A stretch of 64,000 nucleotides of DNA from an uncultured Duncaniella sp. (GTDB lineage: Bacteria; Bacteroidota; Bacteroidia; Bacteroidales; Muribaculaceae), in NCBI GenBank assembly GCA_910584825.1, contig CAJUCI010000009.1, positions 1-64,000 on the forward strand. The letters run 5' to 3'. Under the pieces are notes generated by a model that was not told the origin of the DNA, searched no databases, and saw nothing but the letters and a program-made list of their open reading frames with translations. A program made the position numbers and the translations under genes. Numbering within the stretch: the first letter of the stretch is position 1; every line of letters begins with the position of its first letter. This document shows, piece by piece, positions 9,302-17,288 of the stretch.

Positions 9302-9343
9302 GCAAAAGTAGCAAAAATTCGGCATAATTTTCACTACTTTTGC
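9302..9343. promoter_or_regulatory. symmetric divergent promoter pair
   Basis: The minus-strand -7 box TACTTTTG (9310-9303) serves the MFS gene. The plus-strand box TACTTTTG (9335-9342) serves the beta-helix gene. They lie in a 10-base inverted repeat (GCAAAAGTAG at 9302-9311 and CTACTTTTGC at 9334-9343). Neither has an obvious TTTG at -33. Confidence 0.65.
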
Positions 9344-9361
9344 ATAATCCAATCTAAAGCC

Positions 9362-11890
9362 ATGTTAAAATCAGTATTACTTACCGTTTCAATATTATCA
9401 GCATCCGCCACTGCCACCGTTTACGCCAACTGTCCGGGAGCGGATAGCCGTGCTGTCGGTCAGGTAGATAACACCGGCGGGAATAATTCGGTGTTAACAG
9501 TCGGAGGGAAAGAATACCGCCTCGGGCCATCGACCCTGCTGCTGTCACGTGACCGCGAGGATTCCCCCTACATATTTAATGACGCGCGCGAGGCACTCGA
9601 GGCTATAAATCGGGCTGAGGCTGACAACGTGACGCTTCTCGTAGCCCCGTCGGTCTACTGGCTCGACAATCCTGATGACCCCGCCGTGCGACGCAGTCCG
9701 CAGAACTCCGGCAATGTGCCGTACGCTTTCGAGATTACGTGCGACACATTAAATATAATAGGACTTGACCCCGACCCCGAGAATACGGTCTTTGCCGTCA
9801 ACCGAGGTCAGACCCAGGGCGCGCTCGGCAATTACACCATGCTTCATTTCACCGGCAGGAGTCTCAGCGTCGAAAACATGACACTCGGCAACTACTGTAA
9901 CGTCGACCTTGTGTACCCACGGGACCCTTCGCTCAACCGCAAGCGCAGACGCGATGCCATCGTTCAGGCCCAGTTGGGCATATGCACCGACACCGACAGG
10001 CTCTTTGCCCGCAACTGCCGTTTCATCAGCCGTCTCAACCTCTGCCCACTCGTGGGTGCACGGCGTTCGCTGTATAAGGACTGCTACTTTGAATGCACTG
10101 ACGACGCGCTGTCTGGCTCGGGCGTATATCTCAACTGCCGGTTTACGTTCTACAGCGGCAAACCGTTCTACTCCACCGCATCGACAGGCGCAGTATTTCT
10201 CAACTGCGACATCCATTCGCTCACCGATGGCACACAGTATCTGACCAAGGTGCCTGGCATGGTGACCATGATTGACACACGGTTTACCGCCGACTCACCC
10301 GTGACCCTGAAATGGACCCGCGACGCTTCGCCCGTCAGATGCTATCAGAGCAACATCACACTTAACGGACGCCCCGTGACCATCGATGCCGACCGCCCGG
10401 AACTGAGCGGTTACATCGCTGACTTCCCTCTGCTTAACGCCTACAAAGTGACTGTCGACGGAAAAACAATCTACAATACCCCCAATCTTCTTGCCGGTGA
10501 CGATGGCTGGGACCCTCTCGGCATGCTTCCTGCAATCCGCGAGGCCGAGCAGACGCTTTCCACGCAACTTCTCAATCAGCCTGTAGCACTCCGCCTCACT
10601 CCGTCGACATCCCGACTCGACCCGCAGGATGACTCAGCCGAGGTAACTGTGTCACCGCGCCTGTGGGGCGACTATCCCGCACCAGCATCAGCCGGAGCAC
10701 TGTCATGGAGCGCGCCGACCACAGTGTCGCTCGTGGCTGACGGCGAGAATGTCAAGGCCGTTTCGGCTAACACATTCCCTCGAGAGATGCCCACAGTCAT
10801 TACAGCCACCTCACCGTCGGGGCTTATCGGCGCGACATCCGTAACTGTTGCCCCCTATCTCAAACCGTCGCCCGATTTCATCAACTCTCCCGAAATCGTT
10901 GCGGAAAAATCGGCTCTGAAGGTCAACTACACCCTGACGGGCGATGACAACGATGACAGCTATATAATATGGTATCGCTCCACCCTTGCCGACCATTCTG
11001 ACTCCACGGCTGTACGCCACGGTCACGGACTCACGGCGAGGAGCTATCCGCTCTCTCCTGCCGACAAGGGATGCTACATCTCGGCCACGGTGATGCCCAA
11101 ACTCGCCGACTCGCGCGCGGGAGAAGTGACACACGCACGTTTCGACAAGGCGATAACCCAGCCCATGATTTCCATCATACCTAAAAAAGAGGGAAACCTG
11201 ACCACCTCGTTTGCGGAGATACCCATACGCAAGGGGGAAATCGGCCGACACGGCTACTGGCATTTCGACACCTATAAACCGGCCGACACCCGAGGCCACG
11301 ACTGGACGCCTGACACAACCGTCAGCTGGTATTACGGTCATGGAGCGGATGCCGCTGCCGACGGGCTGGGACTCGTCCAGGCCACACGCGGTGCACGACT
11401 GTTCTACACACCCTCGCGAGAGGAGTGCCGCACGATGTCGGTCAAACTTATCGCCGAGCCTTGCAAGGGGCCGGGGCAGGGATTCGGCAGTGCAACAGGG
11501 CAATACATGGACATATGCGTCAAGTTTGACCCCGTGAGCCTTACCGGCTACGGTCTGCGCATCGAGCGCACACCCGACCATGACAAGGCCGTGACATTCA
11601 CCCTCGTCAGCTATGACGGCGGCACAGTCACCCCAATAAGTGAGCCTGTTGCGTCAAATTGTTTCCGCAACCCCTGCACCATCACCATTGATGTCAACGA
11701 CAACACTCTGACTGCCACGGCAAAAACCGACGCTCCGGCCGTCACGACATCTTCGCCCGACATCAAGCCCTATGTCATGCTCACTGCCCCCGTCAGCCTG
11801 TCGCGCAACCCGTCGATGATGATACAGCACACAGGTTCGGTAGGTGCATCTGCCACACTTTTGCGCAATTTGAGCATCACGTGGAAATAA
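9362..11890 (+). CDS. large secreted pectinesterase-like beta-helix protein
   Basis: Predicted exported protein of 842 residues. The start at 9362 gives a signal peptide (MLKSVLLTVSILSASATATV, cleavage near YANC). Residues ~50-330 look like a right-handed parallel beta-helix of the pectin methylesterase fold. Repeated turns such as YKDCYFECTDDALSG, VYLNCRF and AVFLNCDI are visible. Residues ~390-600 look like Ig/FN3-like modules. The last ~230 residues resemble a concanavalin/LamG-like beta-sandwich ending LRNLSITWK. No C-terminal T9SS sorting signal is apparent. The second catalytic aspartate region of CE8 enzymes (VDFIFG type) appears to be replaced by YSGKPFYS. Activity is therefore doubtful and it may be a binding protein. 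Confidence 0.7.
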   Translation: MLKSVLLTVSILSASATATVYANCPGADSRAVGQVDNTGGNNSVLTVGGKEYRLGPSTLLLSRDREDSPYIFNDAREALEAINRAEADNVTLLVAPSVYWLDNPDDPAVRRSPQNSGNVPYAFEITCDTLNIIGLDPDPENTVFAVNRGQTQGALGNYTMLHFTGRSLSVENMTLGNYCNVDLVYPRDPSLNRKRRRDAIVQAQLGICTDTDRLFARNCRFISRLNLCPLVGARRSLYKDCYFECTDDALSGSGVYLNCRFTFYSGKPFYSTASTGAVFLNCDIHSLTDGTQYLTKVPGMVTMIDTRFTADSPVTLKWTRDASPVRCYQSNITLNGRPVTIDADRPELSGYIADFPLLNAYKVTVDGKTIYNTPNLLAGDDGWDPLGMLPAIREAEQTLSTQLLNQPVALRLTPSTSRLDPQDDSAEVTVSPRLWGDYPAPASAGALSWSAPTTVSLVADGENVKAVSANTFPREMPTVITATSPSGLIGATSVTVAPYLKPSPDFINSPEIVAEKSALKVNYTLTGDDNDDSYIIWYRSTLADHSDSTAVRHGHGLTARSYPLSPADKGCYISATVMPKLADSRAGEVTHARFDKAITQPMISIIPKKEGNLTTSFAEIPIRKGEIGRHGYWHFDTYKPADTRGHDWTPDTTVSWYYGHGADAAADGLGLVQATRGARLFYTPSREECRTMSVKLIAEPCKGPGQGFGSATGQYMDICVKFDPVSLTGYGLRIERTPDHDKAVTFTLVSYDGGTVTPISEPVASNCFRNPCTITIDVNDNTLTATAKTDAPAVTTSSPDIKPYVMLTAPVSLSRNPSMMIQHTGSVGASATLLRNLSITWK

Positions 11891-11905
11891 ATTTTATCAA
11901 ACTGT

Positions 11906-11935
11906 TTTGTGATTAAAAAAAAGTTACTACTTTCG
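11906..11935 (+). promoter_or_regulatory. promoter for the ORF-3-like gene
   Basis: TTTG at 11906-11909 and TACTTTCG at 11928-11935 (one mismatch to TAnnTTTG) are 18 bases apart. They lie directly upstream of the ATG at 11968. Confidence 0.55.
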
Positions 11936-11967
11936 CAACGTAGATATAAAAATAACGACACAGCCAT

Positions 11968-12519
11968 ATGATATACAATTTCCGCATAGTTTCCGACGAA
12001 GTTGACAACTTCAAGCGCGAAATACAAATTGACGCAGACGCGACATTTCTTGACCTGCGCAACGCCATCTGCGATAGTGTAGGATATGACAAAAGCCAGT
12101 TCAGCTCATTCTTCCTGTGTGACGACGGATGGGAGCGCGAGCAGGAAATCTGCCTTGAGGATATGGGCAGCGATTCGTCGCAGGATGTCTATCTGATGGA
12201 GGACACCCCGCTTAGCGACTTCATCGAGGACGAGGGCCAGCGTCTCGTGTGGGTGTTCGACTATCTCACCGACCGCTCATTCTTCATAGAAATGAAACGT
12301 TCGGTGCCCGGCAAGCATCTCATCGACCCCCTCTGCTCCATCTCAATGGGCGAGGCACCGTCACAGTCGGTAGACATGGATGATTTCGATGCGAAAATCG
12401 ACGCCAAAGCCGCCGCCCAGGCCGCAACCGACCTCGACGACGACTTCTACGGCTCCACCGAATACAACGAAGACGAATTCGACGCCGCCGGCTTCGACGA
12501 AATGACATTCGACGAGTGA
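11968..12519 (+). CDS. pRiA4b ORF-3-like protein with acidic tail
   Basis: Cytoplasmic protein of 183 residues. Residues 1-110 resemble the plasmid pRiA4b ORF-3 fold (IS1096 TnpR-like family). Visible features are FRIVSDEVDNFKREIQIDAD, the FLDLRNAICDSVGYD helix, FFLCDDGWERE and LVWVFDYLTDRSFFIEM. The last 45 residues are an acidic, low-complexity tail rich in Asp, Glu and Ala, ending FDEMTFDE. Homologues are common in Bacteroidetes chromosomes; their function is not established. No transposase is present, so the mobile-element link in the family name is not supported here. The next gene starts only 15 bases downstream but differs in base composition. Confidence 0.7.
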   Translation: MIYNFRIVSDEVDNFKREIQIDADATFLDLRNAICDSVGYDKSQFSSFFLCDDGWEREQEICLEDMGSDSSQDVYLMEDTPLSDFIEDEGQRLVWVFDYLTDRSFFIEMKRSVPGKHLIDPLCSISMGEAPSQSVDMDDFDAKIDAKAAAQAATDLDDDFYGSTEYNEDEFDAAGFDEMTFDE

Positions 12520-12534
12520 TAAGTCAGCCTGATT

Positions 12535-13614
12535 ATGGCATCTACCCACAAACAGGATTTTGATTTGCGGCTTTATAAGCGGGCTTGCGATATCATTGAC
12601 AAAGCCCGCGAAGATGCCTATAGGCATATCAATTACGAATTGGTCTTACGGAACTGGCGTTTAGGAAAACTTATTTCTGAGGATGATTTAAACGGTAAAG
12701 ACCGTGCGGAATATGGATTGGGGATTATACAATCACTAAGCGAAAGTCTTACCGAATCCTACGGGAGAGGCTTTTCACGCAGAGATTTATACAATTACAT
12801 ATCTTTCTATCGGACAAACACTACCCTGTTCATAGCGACAACTCATGGCGATACGATTGTGTACTCACTGAGTGCACAATCTTCGGGATTGCTATCATGG
12901 ACTCATTATCGCACCTTACTCCAAATTTCTGACAAAGCTGAACGCGAATGGTATGAAAATGAGGCCAGAAACCAAACATGGAGCGTGAGGACGCTGCAAC
13001 GCAACATAAGTTCACAATACTATCGCCGTCTGCTATCATCACAAAAGAAAGAGATAGTAGAACAGGAAATGTTACAACTAACAGTTCATACACAATCAGT
13101 TGACCCTACCGAATTTATAAAGAATCCTGTCGTAGGTGAATTTCTTGGATTCAAGGCTGACTCTTCTTTTAAAGAATCAGACCTTGAGACTGCCATTATC
13201 GACAATCTGGAGCGGTTTATTCTTGAAATGGGCAAAGGATTTGCATTCGTGGGCCGACAACAACATATTCACACCGAAAAAGAGGATTACTATATTGACT
13301 TGGTATTTTACAACTATATACTTAAATCATTTGTCCTCATAGACCTCAAGACATCAAAAATAACACATCAGGATGTCGGGCAAATGGATATGTATATTAG
13401 AATGTATGATGAGTTGAAACGTACCGATGGCGACAATCCAACAATCGGAATTGTACTCTGCGGAGACACTGATGAAGACATTGCAAGATATTCCATATTG
13501 CATGACAACAATCAGTTGTTTGCGTCAAAATACATGCTATACATGCCCACACCCGAACAGCTGAAGCAGGAAATCGAGCGGCAGAAAACCATTTTCTACC
13601 TAAAACACAAATAA
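12535..13614 (+). CDS. YhcG/DUF1016-family PD-(D/E)XK nuclease
   Basis: Predicted nuclease of 359 residues. The N-terminal ~170 residues match the DUF1016 helical domain (LRNWRLGKLISEDD, GRGFSRRDLYNYISFYRT, LSWTHYRTLLQISDKAERE). The C-terminal half carries the PD-(D/E)XK core: an acidic position in DYYIDLVFYN, the DLK triad in FVLIDLKTSK and a following Q in DVGQMDMY. The glutamate usual in the ExK position is Asp here. The family occurs in accessory and restriction contexts, but its substrate is unresolved. The DNA is clearly AT-richer than flanking genes (many A/T third positions), suggesting acquisition. The stop lies 12 bases from the converging FemAB-like gene. Confidence 0.85.
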   Translation: MASTHKQDFDLRLYKRACDIIDKAREDAYRHINYELVLRNWRLGKLISEDDLNGKDRAEYGLGIIQSLSESLTESYGRGFSRRDLYNYISFYRTNTTLFIATTHGDTIVYSLSAQSSGLLSWTHYRTLLQISDKAEREWYENEARNQTWSVRTLQRNISSQYYRRLLSSQKKEIVEQEMLQLTVHTQSVDPTEFIKNPVVGEFLGFKADSSFKESDLETAIIDNLERFILEMGKGFAFVGRQQHIHTEKEDYYIDLVFYNYILKSFVLIDLKTSKITHQDVGQMDMYIRMYDELKRTDGDNPTIGIVLCGDTDEDIARYSILHDNNQLFASKYMLYMPTPEQLKQEIERQKTIFYLKHK

Positions 13615-13626
13615 TAAAGAGCAGAC

Positions 13627-14559
13627 CTATAATTCTATCGTGAACTTCGGAGTCATGTGGCAGCCGAGGCTCTCTTTAAAATTGCAGAGGCCAAGTGAAG
13701 GGATACCGTCGGAGGATGAGGGTCCAAAGTCAAAACTCCCAAATCCTGCCTTGTGGTAGTATTCAAGCAATTTGTAAGCAAGGAAATTCATTGGACGCAT
13801 GTCACGAAAACGGGCATCGTCTCCCCAATAGATAAGTTGAGCCACACTTGATGAGGTCAGATATATCATCGCAGACGCAACTAACTCACCGTCAAGTTTG
13901 ACCTGAAAAAAATCAGCCATACAAGCCATCTCTACCGTATCCATAACGTCATCAAGACTCATGTGTACAGGATATCCATGTTCATCATGATTCAATTTTA
14001 CCACCCTATAGACATCCGCAACAAACTCTCGCCCTTCACCTTTGACGAATTCAAATGGCAAACGCATGGATGCCTTTAAGTTACGGCGTGCATTTGGCCA
14101 TAAATTATCATTGAACGCCTGAAAATCATCAAGCGTGTAGCTATAATTATAATCGCTATATTCGATATTTCCGCCATTTGTCAGCAATGCATTTATTTGT
14201 TTCTCGATATTAGAATTACTTGCATATGCCGACGGTGGAATTATCACACGGATTTTCTTACCTAAACCGAGCGCATATCGCCTCAGTTCACCCACCGCAT
14301 CCACATAATAGTCAACCCTTTGGCATCCGCGCGCTTCCATGCCCCCGAACGGTGCTGAGAAGGGCGATTTCAATAAACCGTCTTTTTGGCCGAGGATTAT
14401 GCCGAAACGCACCTTACCCTTGTCATCCTTGAACAGCAGATAATGCACATCCTCGCACTTGTGCCTGTTTAGTTCATTGAACTCTACGGAATTAAACACA
14501 TGTGACGGAGTCGGAAACGCATCCTTATACTCCTGCGGCGTGCAACGTATTATCTGCAT
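13627..14559 (-). CDS. FemAB-like GNAT-fold acyltransferase
   Basis: Cytoplasmic protein of 310 residues with the double-GNAT arrangement of the FemAB/acetyltransferase-6 group. The N half contains HVFNSVEFNELN and APFGGMEARG. The C half contains FQVKLDGELVASAMIYLTSS and LIYWGDDARFRDMRPMNFLA, followed by FGSFDFGPSSSDG. Relatives transfer aminoacyl or acyl groups onto cell-wall or surface polymers; the acceptor cannot be told here. Base composition is lower in GC than the neighbouring core genes, like the nuclease gene facing it. It may be part of the same inserted segment (inference). Confidence 0.7.
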   Translation of the reverse strand: MQIIRCTPQEYKDAFPTPSHVFNSVEFNELNRHKCEDVHYLLFKDDKGKVRFGIILGQKDGLLKSPFSAPFGGMEARGCQRVDYYVDAVGELRRYALGLGKKIRVIIPPSAYASNSNIEKQINALLTNGGNIEYSDYNYSYTLDDFQAFNDNLWPNARRNLKASMRLPFEFVKGEGREFVADVYRVVKLNHDEHGYPVHMSLDDVMDTVEMACMADFFQVKLDGELVASAMIYLTSSSVAQLIYWGDDARFRDMRPMNFLAYKLLEYYHKAGFGSFDFGPSSSDGIPSLGLCNFKESLGCHMTPKFTIEL

Positions 14560-14603
14560 GTCATTCAGCTTCTAAACTCTAAACCTTAAACTTTTAAACT
14601 CTA

Positions 14604-15203
14604 TCACATCAACTCCCCCTTGCCCTCGCGGATTATTTCGGGGTTGCGGCTGTCGGTGATGTCGACTACGGTCGAGGGGATGCCGTCACCTTCGCCGCCG
14701 TCGATGAGCAATGCCGCGGTGTCGTCGTAAGCCATCGCGAGAACTGCGGGGTCGATGCCGTCATCATCCTGCGGGATGGAGGTGGACAGTACGGGATGAC
14801 CGAGACGCTCGGCGATGGCGCGGGAGATGGCATTGTCAGGCACACGTATGCCAACCGTGCGACGCCCCTTGAACACCTTTGGCAACGTGGTGGCGGCCGG
14901 GAGGATGAATGTGAACGGCCCGGGCAGATTGGTGCGAAGTATTCGGAACGCCTCATTGTCAATGCGGGCATACTCGCTCGCCATCGACAATCCGTCACAC
15001 ACGATGGAGAGCGTCTGCTTCTGCGGATTCATACCCTTGACCTTGCACAACCGCTCTATTGCGCCGTTATTGAGCGCGTCACATCCGAGGGCATAGAGCG
15101 TATCGGTCGGATAGATGATGATGCCACCACGGGTCAGTGTCTCGACCGCCTCGTCAAGATAACGGTCATTGAGACTGGTGGGATACATGCGGAGAGTTTT
15201 CAT
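14604..15203 (-). CDS. TsaC/Sua5/YciO-family threonylcarbamoyl-AMP synthase-like protein
   Basis: The family makes threonylcarbamoyl-AMP from threonine, bicarbonate and ATP for the t6A37 modification of ANN-decoding tRNAs. The 199-residue product has the YrdC fold signatures GIIIYPTDTLYALGCDA (residues ~27-43), KVKGMNPQKQTLSIV, LPGPFTFILPA and GIRVPDNAISRAI. It lacks the long Sua5 C-terminal domain, and the overall form is closer to YciO. True t6A synthesis is therefore likely but not certain. The start is 14 bases after the stop of the B3/B4 gene, and the two probably form one transcript. Confidence 0.85.
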   Translation of the reverse strand: MKTLRMYPTSLNDRYLDEAVETLTRGGIIIYPTDTLYALGCDALNNGAIERLCKVKGMNPQKQTLSIVCDGLSMASEYARIDNEAFRILRTNLPGPFTFILPAATTLPKVFKGRRTVGIRVPDNAISRAIAERLGHPVLSTSIPQDDDGIDPAVLAMAYDDTAALLIDGGEGDGIPSTVVDITDSRNPEIIREGKGELM

Positions 15204-15217
15204 TGTATGGCAAATTT

Positions 15218-15883
15218 TTAAGGTCTGTGATAGTTGACGGTGATATTCTTTGCATCGGCATACTTCTCAAGCAGTCCGACAGTCATGCCCACGACATCAT
15301 CAACAGGCATTTCCTCGCCATAAATATTGATGCACATGAGCAGACGGCTGGTGAAGAGGTCAAGCTTGGTTCGCTCGTTGTCGCTCGTCGGAGTGCCTAT
15401 GCCGCCCACAGTGTCGCGATACACCGGCAGACCGCAAATGTTGAGTTGCCCACGCCCGATAGCCTCAAACGGCTCGCCCTCACGCCCTACTCCGAGCGCG
15501 AGTGTATCCCCCTCAATCTTATCGGCATCAAAGCCGCCGATGGAATATCCCGACAGGAGCGAGACGATATTAATCAGGTCGACAAGCGCGTTTATGCGAT
15601 ACAGCTCCATGCCCTTAACCGCACGACGATTCAGAGCCTCGGATGAAGGGCGATAGCGGTTAGGCTCCTTGCCGAGGGCCTTGTAGACCTCTCGCGTGGC
15701 CCGTATGCCGGGACGCTTGTTAATGTCGGCAAGCTCGGTGACGCTGCCTATGTCGGCAACGGCGCGCTCGAGGAGTGCCCATAACTCGTCGGTCGTCTCA
15801 GCATTGGTCACGTCAGCCTCGACGGTCACCACCAGCAACGAAGGGGCGACATCCCTTATTGTATCTTCAATATGAATCTTCAT
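15218..15883 (-). CDS. B3/B4 tRNA-binding domain protein
   Basis: A 221-residue cytoplasmic protein consisting of the B3/B4 domain otherwise found in the phenylalanyl-tRNA synthetase beta subunit. Diagnostic stretches are INKRPGIRATREVYKALGKE (about residues 59-78), RPSSEALNRRAVKGM and LVDLINIVSLLSGYSIGGFD. Stand-alone members are suspected of binding or editing aminoacyl-tRNA; no specific function is proven. It is upstream of the TsaC-like gene in the same direction, which fits a tRNA-related operon. The ATG at 15883 is almost at the predicted transcription start. Confidence 0.85.
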   Translation of the reverse strand: MKIHIEDTIRDVAPSLLVVTVEADVTNAETTDELWALLERAVADIGSVTELADINKRPGIRATREVYKALGKEPNRYRPSSEALNRRAVKGMELYRINALVDLINIVSLLSGYSIGGFDADKIEGDTLALGVGREGEPFEAIGRGQLNICGLPVYRDTVGGIGTPTSDNERTKLDLFTSRLLMCINIYGEEMPVDDVVGMTVGLLEKYADAKNITVNYHRP

Positions 15884-15890
15884 AGCTCTG

Positions 15891-15940
15891 CAAAATTAAT
15901 GAAAAAAGCATGAATTATTCAACAAAAAGTCGTAATTTTG
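15891..15940. promoter_or_regulatory. divergent promoters for the B3/B4 gene and waaA
   Basis: On the minus strand TAATTTTG (15898-15891) has TTG 21 bases upstream (15922-15920) and ends only 7 bases before the B3/B4 ATG. On the plus strand TAATTTTG at 15933-15940 precedes waaA by about 73 bases and has no clear TTTG at -33. Confidence 0.6.
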
Positions 15941-16013
15941 TCGGCTGACATTTGCGGACACGACCGCCGGACAGTGTAAAACAACCATAAAACCGACGCC
16001 TCTGAAGCATACC

Positions 16014-17288
16014 ATGCTACGAAGATATGATTTTATAATGCGCATTGCCCGATACGCCACCCTCGGCGTGTCGCCGTTCGTGTCTGACAAAAGCCCGGCC
16101 AAGATGATGCGTTTCATCCGTGGCCAACGACGTGCTGTCGAGGCTGTTGAGGAGGGGATGGCCACTATTGACCGCTCGAAACCCACAGTGTGGCTTCATG
16201 CCGCATCGCTCGGCGAGTTTGGCATAGCGCGTCCCATAATCCAAAACATCAAGCGCGAGACCGACTGCAATGTCGTGGTCACATTCTTCTCCCCCACAGG
16301 CTACGAAGCTGTGAGCCGAAAGCCCGGTGACATCGACAGGGTGTTTTATCTGCCCCTTGACACCAAGGGCAATGTGTCAAAATTCCTCGATGCCGTGCGG
16401 CCCGACTGTGCCGTGTTCATGGTGTCGGAATACTGGCACAACTATCTTCACCAGCTCAAGGAGCGCGGCATACCGTCGCTGCTCGTATCGGCCATAATCC
16501 GCGACGACGGCCCGTTCTTCAGATGGTATGGACGGCTTTACCGCAACTCCATCAAGAGCTTCTCGCAGGTGTTCACGCTCGACGAGAACTCGGTCAGCAA
16601 TCTGCGCCGGCTCGGAGTGGAACACGCCTCGGTCAACGGCGACCCGCTTTTTGACAACGTGGCTCTCGTGGCCTCGACCCCCTGGAGCGACGAGAAGATT
16701 GAACGGTTTGCCGGAAAGGAGAAAGTGTTTCTTGCCGGAAGCATCCACCATGACCGCGACCTGGACATGGTGACCGAGCTGGCCAACCGCCACCCCGACA
16801 CGCGCTTCATAATCGTGCCTCACGAAATCGACGAGGACACACTCGAAGCAATTGAAGACAAGGTGAAGGGCCGATGTGTGAGATACTCGCAGGTCAACGA
16901 GTCGACCGACATGTCTGACACTCAGGTGATGATAGTCGACTTTGTCGGCGCGCTGGCCTACATATACCGCTACGCCTCATGGGCCTACGTGGGCGGAGGG
17001 TTCACCCGTCTGCTCCACAGCGTCATCGAGCCTGCGGTCTATGGCATACCCGTATCGTTCGGCCCCAACATCCGGCGCAAGGTCACACCCACCGAGATGG
17101 TACGTCTCGGCATAGGCAAGGTGGTGCATGACGTTGATGAACTCGACCTGTGGTTCAAGCGGCTGAAGCGCGACAATGCCCGCGTGCAGTACATAGCCAA
17201 GCGCGCCGCGAAATATGTGAAACAAAACACCGGCGCGACGCCGCGCGTAGTCAAGCAAATACTCAAGACCATATGCGCGAAAAACTGA
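16014..17288 (+). CDS. waaA: 3-deoxy-D-manno-octulosonic acid (Kdo) transferase
   Basis: Inner-membrane-associated GT30 enzyme that transfers Kdo from CMP-Kdo to lipid IVA. The 424-residue length is normal. An N-terminal hydrophobic/amphipathic segment is followed by VWLHAASLGEFGIARPII (about residues 60-77), whose Glu is the expected catalytic base. The C-terminal Rossmann half has GGGFTRLLHSVIEPAVYGIP (about residues 325-344). It is the first gene of a five-gene LPS operon. Its stop overlaps the start region of the acyltransferase gene. Strong family match. Confidence 0.95.
   Translation: MLRRYDFIMRIARYATLGVSPFVSDKSPAKMMRFIRGQRRAVEAVEEGMATIDRSKPTVWLHAASLGEFGIARPIIQNIKRETDCNVVVTFFSPTGYEAVSRKPGDIDRVFYLPLDTKGNVSKFLDAVRPDCAVFMVSEYWHNYLHQLKERGIPSLLVSAIIRDDGPFFRWYGRLYRNSIKSFSQVFTLDENSVSNLRRLGVEHASVNGDPLFDNVALVASTPWSDEKIERFAGKEKVFLAGSIHHDRDLDMVTELANRHPDTRFIIVPHEIDEDTLEAIEDKVKGRCVRYSQVNESTDMSDTQVMIVDFVGALAYIYRYASWAYVGGGFTRLLHSVIEPAVYGIPVSFGPNIRRKVTPTEMVRLGIGKVVHDVDELDLWFKRLKRDNARVQYIAKRAAKYVKQNTGATPRVVKQILKTICAKN

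Noticed and set aside
11968..13614. IS-derived element, suggested by the ORF-3/TnpR family name next to a nuclease
   Set aside because: No transposase catalytic motif, terminal repeats or target-site duplication were found; the nuclease is DUF1016-type rather than a transposase.
11968..13614. Toxin-antitoxin reading of the ORF-3-like/YhcG pair
   Set aside because: The first protein lacks antitoxin features and differs in base composition from the second; close spacing alone is not enough evidence.
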